Of a DNA stretch of 64,000 nt, positions 60,994-64,000 are shown in pieces. Each line of letters begins with the position of its first letter. Position 1 is the stretch's first letter. The DNA comes from a virus: IMG/VR virus record IMGVR_UViG_3300018080_000148, positions 25,923 to 89,922 of that record, one strand, 5' to 3'. The notes under the pieces were generated by a model that made no database searches, was not told where the DNA came from, and saw only the letters and a program-made list of their open reading frames with translations. Position numbers and translations under genes: made by a program.

Positions 60994-62989
60994 GTACCTC
61001 GCCGCCACCAATTTCGTATGTTTCGGGCCGGAAGGTGTCCAGATAGACCTGACCAAGAAGGGCCCGGTTACGCTTGTGCGGGGTGACAACTTGGATGTTG
61101 TGGAAGACGAAGAGCGGGTCGCCAGCAATGGCGTTGGCAAGAGTAGTCTTGCCGACATTCTGGTTTTCACTCTTTTTGGTAAGCCCATCAAGAATCCCAA
61201 GAAACTGAAGCTGGCCGATCTGATTCACAACAAACACAAGAGTAAGGGATTTCGCACCGAGGTGCGATGGGATCAATATCGTGTGGTGCGAACTTTCCGA
61301 AAATCTCAGAAAGTTCGTCTCTATGAGTGGAATGAAAACGCTGATGAGGAGGCAGATCGCTGGAAGGATATTTCTCCTGGTGGCAATACGCCCACACAAG
61401 CGGAAATTGAAAAAGTGCTGGGAATGACTTTCGAGTCATTCGTAAACGTGGTGGTTTTCACGGATAACAATGCAGGGACATTCTTGGAAAGTGATGCCGA
61501 ATCCAAGAGGAAGATCATTGACAACCTTCTAGCCCTTAATCGCTTCGGTTTATTGCGTGATGTGTCTAAGGATTTTCGCAAGAAGGCAAATGCGGAAACC
61601 AAAACGCTCAAAGCGCTTGTGGAGCAGATGACTGATACTTTGGAAACCTACAAAGATCGCATTGGTGGGATTGAAGAGAACCAGAAGAAGTGGCGGGTAG
61701 AAAAGCAGCGTGAACTAACCGCTTTACACAATCAAAAGTCCGCTCTCCAGGATCAACTCAAGGTAAAGAGCGATCAGGGCGCTGCGTTGGCGGCATATGA
61801 AGCGGCCCAAGACGAGACTAAAGAACTGTCGGCCAAAATCCCAGATTTGGAACAGAAAGAGGGCGTGGTTACCAAAGCCACAAGCCAAGTGCAAGTTGCC
61901 GTGGAACAACTCCGAGGGCAGAAAAACAAATTGGCTTTGGAAATTCAGACGCACCGTTCTTCTCGACAGCACGCCCAAGACGCAATTGGAAGAAAACAAA
62001 AAGAAATTGCCAAACTTGAGTCTCAAGAAGAAGGGGCAATTTGTCCAACTTGCTATGGGGAGGTGAAGCAGGAGAACTATATAAAGGTAGTGGATGCTCT
62101 TCGTCGAGAGATACAAGAGCAAGAAGATGTGACAGCCACAGAAGATGCGGCCATTACCGGCCTTGAAATGAAAGTAGCTGAGGTCGATGCTGCGATTAAG
62201 AAACAGAATGGCAATTTGCAAGTGTGCAAGACCAAGGGTTCTGAAATCAGCAAAAGACTGACAGAAATACGAAGGAAGTTAAGCGAGTTGGCAAAGATTA
62301 GGAAACCAGAAGCCAACGTTGATGAGGCGATATTATTGCAGAGGATCGCACAGATCGATGAGCAAACAGTTGCCAAGAAAACCGAAGCAGAAGGTCCGAC
62401 GCCCTATGATGAAATTCTCGCATCTGCGAAAGAAGATGTGGAAAAACAGCGTGCCGCCTGCAAAGTCAAAGAGGGCGAATTGACAGAAGCCGAAAATGAT
62501 TGTCGCTATTACAAGTTTATGGTTCCGGTGTTTGATACGGAGATTCGTAGCTTCATAATAGATGACATTCTCCCCGGCTTGAACAATAAAGTGGCCTACT
62601 GGCTCCAGTTCCTAATCGACGGTAAGATTCAATTAAAGTTCGACAATCAGATGGGCGAACACATTGATAGGAATCCGCCCGATGGAGACCCCTTTGTTTA
62701 CTACGCCATGTCCGGTGGCGAGCGACGACGAATAAATTTGGCCGTCTCTCAAGCGTTCGCTTACATCATGATGTTAAGTGCTGGCTGTTGCCCTTCTATA
62801 GCTTTTCTCGACGAGGTAACCACCAATGTTGACCCAGTAGGGGTTGAGGGAATTTACCAAATGATTCAAGAGCTTGCTCGTGACAAACAAGTGTTCGTTA
62901 CCACTCACGATCAAGGTTTATTGGAAAAGTTGGGCGGTTGTGATCGCCTCGTTTTGCAGAAAAAAGACGGCTTTACTAAGCTCGTCTGA
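60974..62989 (+). CDS. Recombination ATPase subunit, gp46/SbcC/Rad50-like (671 aa)
   Basis: Walker A is ASNGVGKSSLADIL near residue 50. Two coiled-coil arms (about 205-350 and 395-520) are joined by a zinc hook CPTC near residue 358. The signature motif is AMSGGERRRINLA near 578 and Walker B SIAFLDEVTTNVD near 617, followed by the switch His in VTTHD near 646. The start at 60974 is chosen because the longer frame has no ribosome site. It works with the gp47-like nuclease just upstream. Confidence 0.95.
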   Translation: MRKLNFKYLAATNFVCFGPEGVQIDLTKKGPVTLVRGDNLDVVEDEERVASNGVGKSSLADILVFTLFGKPIKNPKKLKLADLIHNKHKSKGFRTEVRWDQYRVVRTFRKSQKVRLYEWNENADEEADRWKDISPGGNTPTQAEIEKVLGMTFESFVNVVVFTDNNAGTFLESDAESKRKIIDNLLALNRFGLLRDVSKDFRKKANAETKTLKALVEQMTDTLETYKDRIGGIEENQKKWRVEKQRELTALHNQKSALQDQLKVKSDQGAALAAYEAAQDETKELSAKIPDLEQKEGVVTKATSQVQVAVEQLRGQKNKLALEIQTHRSSRQHAQDAIGRKQKEIAKLESQEEGAICPTCYGEVKQENYIKVVDALRREIQEQEDVTATEDAAITGLEMKVAEVDAAIKKQNGNLQVCKTKGSEISKRLTEIRRKLSELAKIRKPEANVDEAILLQRIAQIDEQTVAKKTEAEGPTPYDEILASAKEDVEKQRAACKVKEGELTEAENDCRYYKFMVPVFDTEIRSFIIDDILPGLNNKVAYWLQFLIDGKIQLKFDNQMGEHIDRNPPDGDPFVYYAMSGGERRRINLAVSQAFAYIMMLSAGCCPSIAFLDEVTTNVDPVGVEGIYQMIQELARDKQVFVTTHDQGLLEKLGGCDRLVLQKKDGFTKLV

Positions 62990-63122
62990 TGTGCCAAAAT
63001 GGCGCTCATTCCCTTACTAATGTAACTCGACATTATTATTGTCGAAGGCATAATTTTTTTGAATTCATAAGACTTGATACAAAGCGTATGAGAAAAATCC
63101 ATCATGAGAAAGAGGGAGTGCT

Positions 63123-64000
63123 ATGTCGATAAAGGCTTTGCAAGATTACACGTACTATTCCAAGTACGCACGTTACAATGAGAAAGCGAGAAGGAGAGAA
63201 ACATGGGGAGAAGCGGTAGACCGAGTGATGGATATGCACTTGAAACGCTATCCTCAAATGGCTGATGAAATTGAGTGGATAAGACCGCTGGTGAAAGAAA
63301 AGAGGTTCTTGGGTTCGCAACGTGCCCTTCAGTTTGGCGGCAAGCCGATTGAGAAGATTAACGCAAGAATCTACAACTGCATTTCGTCATATTGTGACAG
63401 GGTACGTTTTTTCCAGGAGTGTTTTTGGCTTCTCCTGTGTGGCTGTGGCACGGGGTTCTCTGTTCAGCGACATCATGTAGATCGCATTCCCGCTTTTCAT
63501 TCACAGGCGGGCAAGGGGTCAACCAAAATCTTTACAATCCCCGATTCGATTGAGGGGTGGGCGGATTCGCTCGGCATTCTTTTGGCCACATATTTCCCAC
63601 ACCCCGATCATCCGGATTGGGAAGGCTACACAGTAGAATTCGATTTCTCTTTAATCCGACCTGCGGGATCAACACTCTCGTCGGGTGTCGGAAAAGCCCC
63701 AGGGCCAGATCCCTTGAAGAAGGCGCTGGACCGTATTCGCAAGTTTCTCGATGAACGACTTGAGATGGGCTTGGAAAGATTGCGGCCAATTGATGCATAC
63801 GATATTTGCATGCACGCTTCCGATGCGGTGTTGTCAGGTGGGGTGCGACGAAGTGCGACCCTGTGCTTGTTTTCCCCCGATGACAAGGAGATGGCAACAT
63901 CCAAAACTGGCAACTGGATGTACGACAATCCTCAGCGAGCCCGCTCAAATAATTCGGCTCTCTTGATTCGCAGCGAAACGTCAAAGGAAGAATTCCTTGA
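63123..64000 (+). CDS. nrdJ: Class II (B12-dependent) ribonucleotide reductase, partial
   Basis: The gene continues past the window end; 292 residues are visible. NARIYNCISSYCD near residue 81 carries the first active-site Cys. FWLLLCGCGTGFSVQRHH near 100, VLSGGVRRSATLCLF near 237 and NPQRARSNNSALL near 269 are typical of monomeric adenosylcobalamin-dependent triphosphate reductases. It makes dNTPs for phage replication without oxygen-dependent metal cofactor assembly, but needs host B12. GGGAG lies 5 nt before the ATG. No intein is seen in the visible part. Confidence 0.9.
   Translation, partial: MSIKALQDYTYYSKYARYNEKARRRETWGEAVDRVMDMHLKRYPQMADEIEWIRPLVKEKRFLGSQRALQFGGKPIEKINARIYNCISSYCDRVRFFQECFWLLLCGCGTGFSVQRHHVDRIPAFHSQAGKGSTKIFTIPDSIEGWADSLGILLATYFPHPDHPDWEGYTVEFDFSLIRPAGSTLSSGVGKAPGPDPLKKALDRIRKFLDERLEMGLERLRPIDAYDICMHASDAVLSGGVRRSATLCLFSPDDKEMATSKTGNWMYDNPQRARSNNSALLIRSETSKEEFL

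Overview
This window looks like part of the genome of a large tailed double-stranded DNA phage. The evidence is a T4 gp23-like major capsid protein next to a full replication and recombination kit: a DnaB-type helicase, a family A DNA polymerase, a UvsW-type helicase, a UvsY-like mediator and a gp46/gp47 nuclease pair. The window also has a class II ribonucleotide reductase, a gp55-like late sigma factor, 19 tRNA or tRNA-like genes, and dozens of short tightly overlapping ORFs of unknown function. The host is not identified. A phage-encoded TatA whose core resembles Planctomycetota-type TatA proteins is the only hint.

Layout. 0-6.4 kb (- strand): the capsid protein with seven small genes downstream of it, then a methyltransferase, a DEDD exonuclease and a DUF1937 protein. 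6.4-19 kb: replication and recombination genes, a long gene-poor stretch upstream of the polymerase that folds into many helices (probably a large non-coding RNA), and a group of proteins that begin with a capsid-targeting-like peptide. 19-26.5 kb: a cupin, a methyltransferase, TatA, small zinc-ribbon proteins, an HNH endonuclease running into a tRNA-Leu, and an AMP nucleosidase. 26.56-26.75 kb: a very small but recognisable RNase P RNA. 26.8-38.6 kb: surface-glycan genes (UDP-galactopyranose mutase, pyruvyl transferase, sulfotransferase, cytidylyltransferase, two DUF3431 proteins, a DUF115-like protein, four methyltransferases), two secreted paralogues and a YqaE/Pmp3 peptide. 38.6-48.5 kb (- strand): short ORFs alternate with 17 tRNA or tRNA-like genes and an SRP RNA. 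48.5-53 kb: small genes, a site-2 protease and another probable ncRNA. 53.5-59.8 kb: an ADP-ribosyltransferase-like protein, a von Willebrand A protein with a partner, the gp55-like sigma factor, a TylF-like methyltransferase, a membrane-anchored HExxH protein and a Gly/Pro-repeat protein. 59.9-64 kb (+): gp47, gp46 and the start of NrdJ.

Three systems stand out. (1) RNA: the phage carries its own miniature RNase P RNA, an SRP RNA domain placed 2 nt from a tRNA, and a tRNA array that punctuates an operon, with several ORF stop codons lying inside the following tRNA. Several tRNA genes contain extra segments, the clearest being a 22-nt hairpin insertion in the anticodon loop of a tRNA-Phe and a 50-nt insertion in another anticodon loop. 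(2) Late expression: a TAWATA box sits 4-5 nt (8 nt in one case) before the start codon of eight genes, mostly without a Shine-Dalgarno sequence. This suggests leaderless transcripts read by the gp55-like sigma factor. (3) Head cargo: at least seven otherwise unrelated proteins, including the ADP-ribosyltransferase-like protein, a P-loop kinase and an HhH glycosylase-like protein, share an N-terminus like the capsid-targeting peptide of T4 internal proteins. Most of them also have the TAWATA box.
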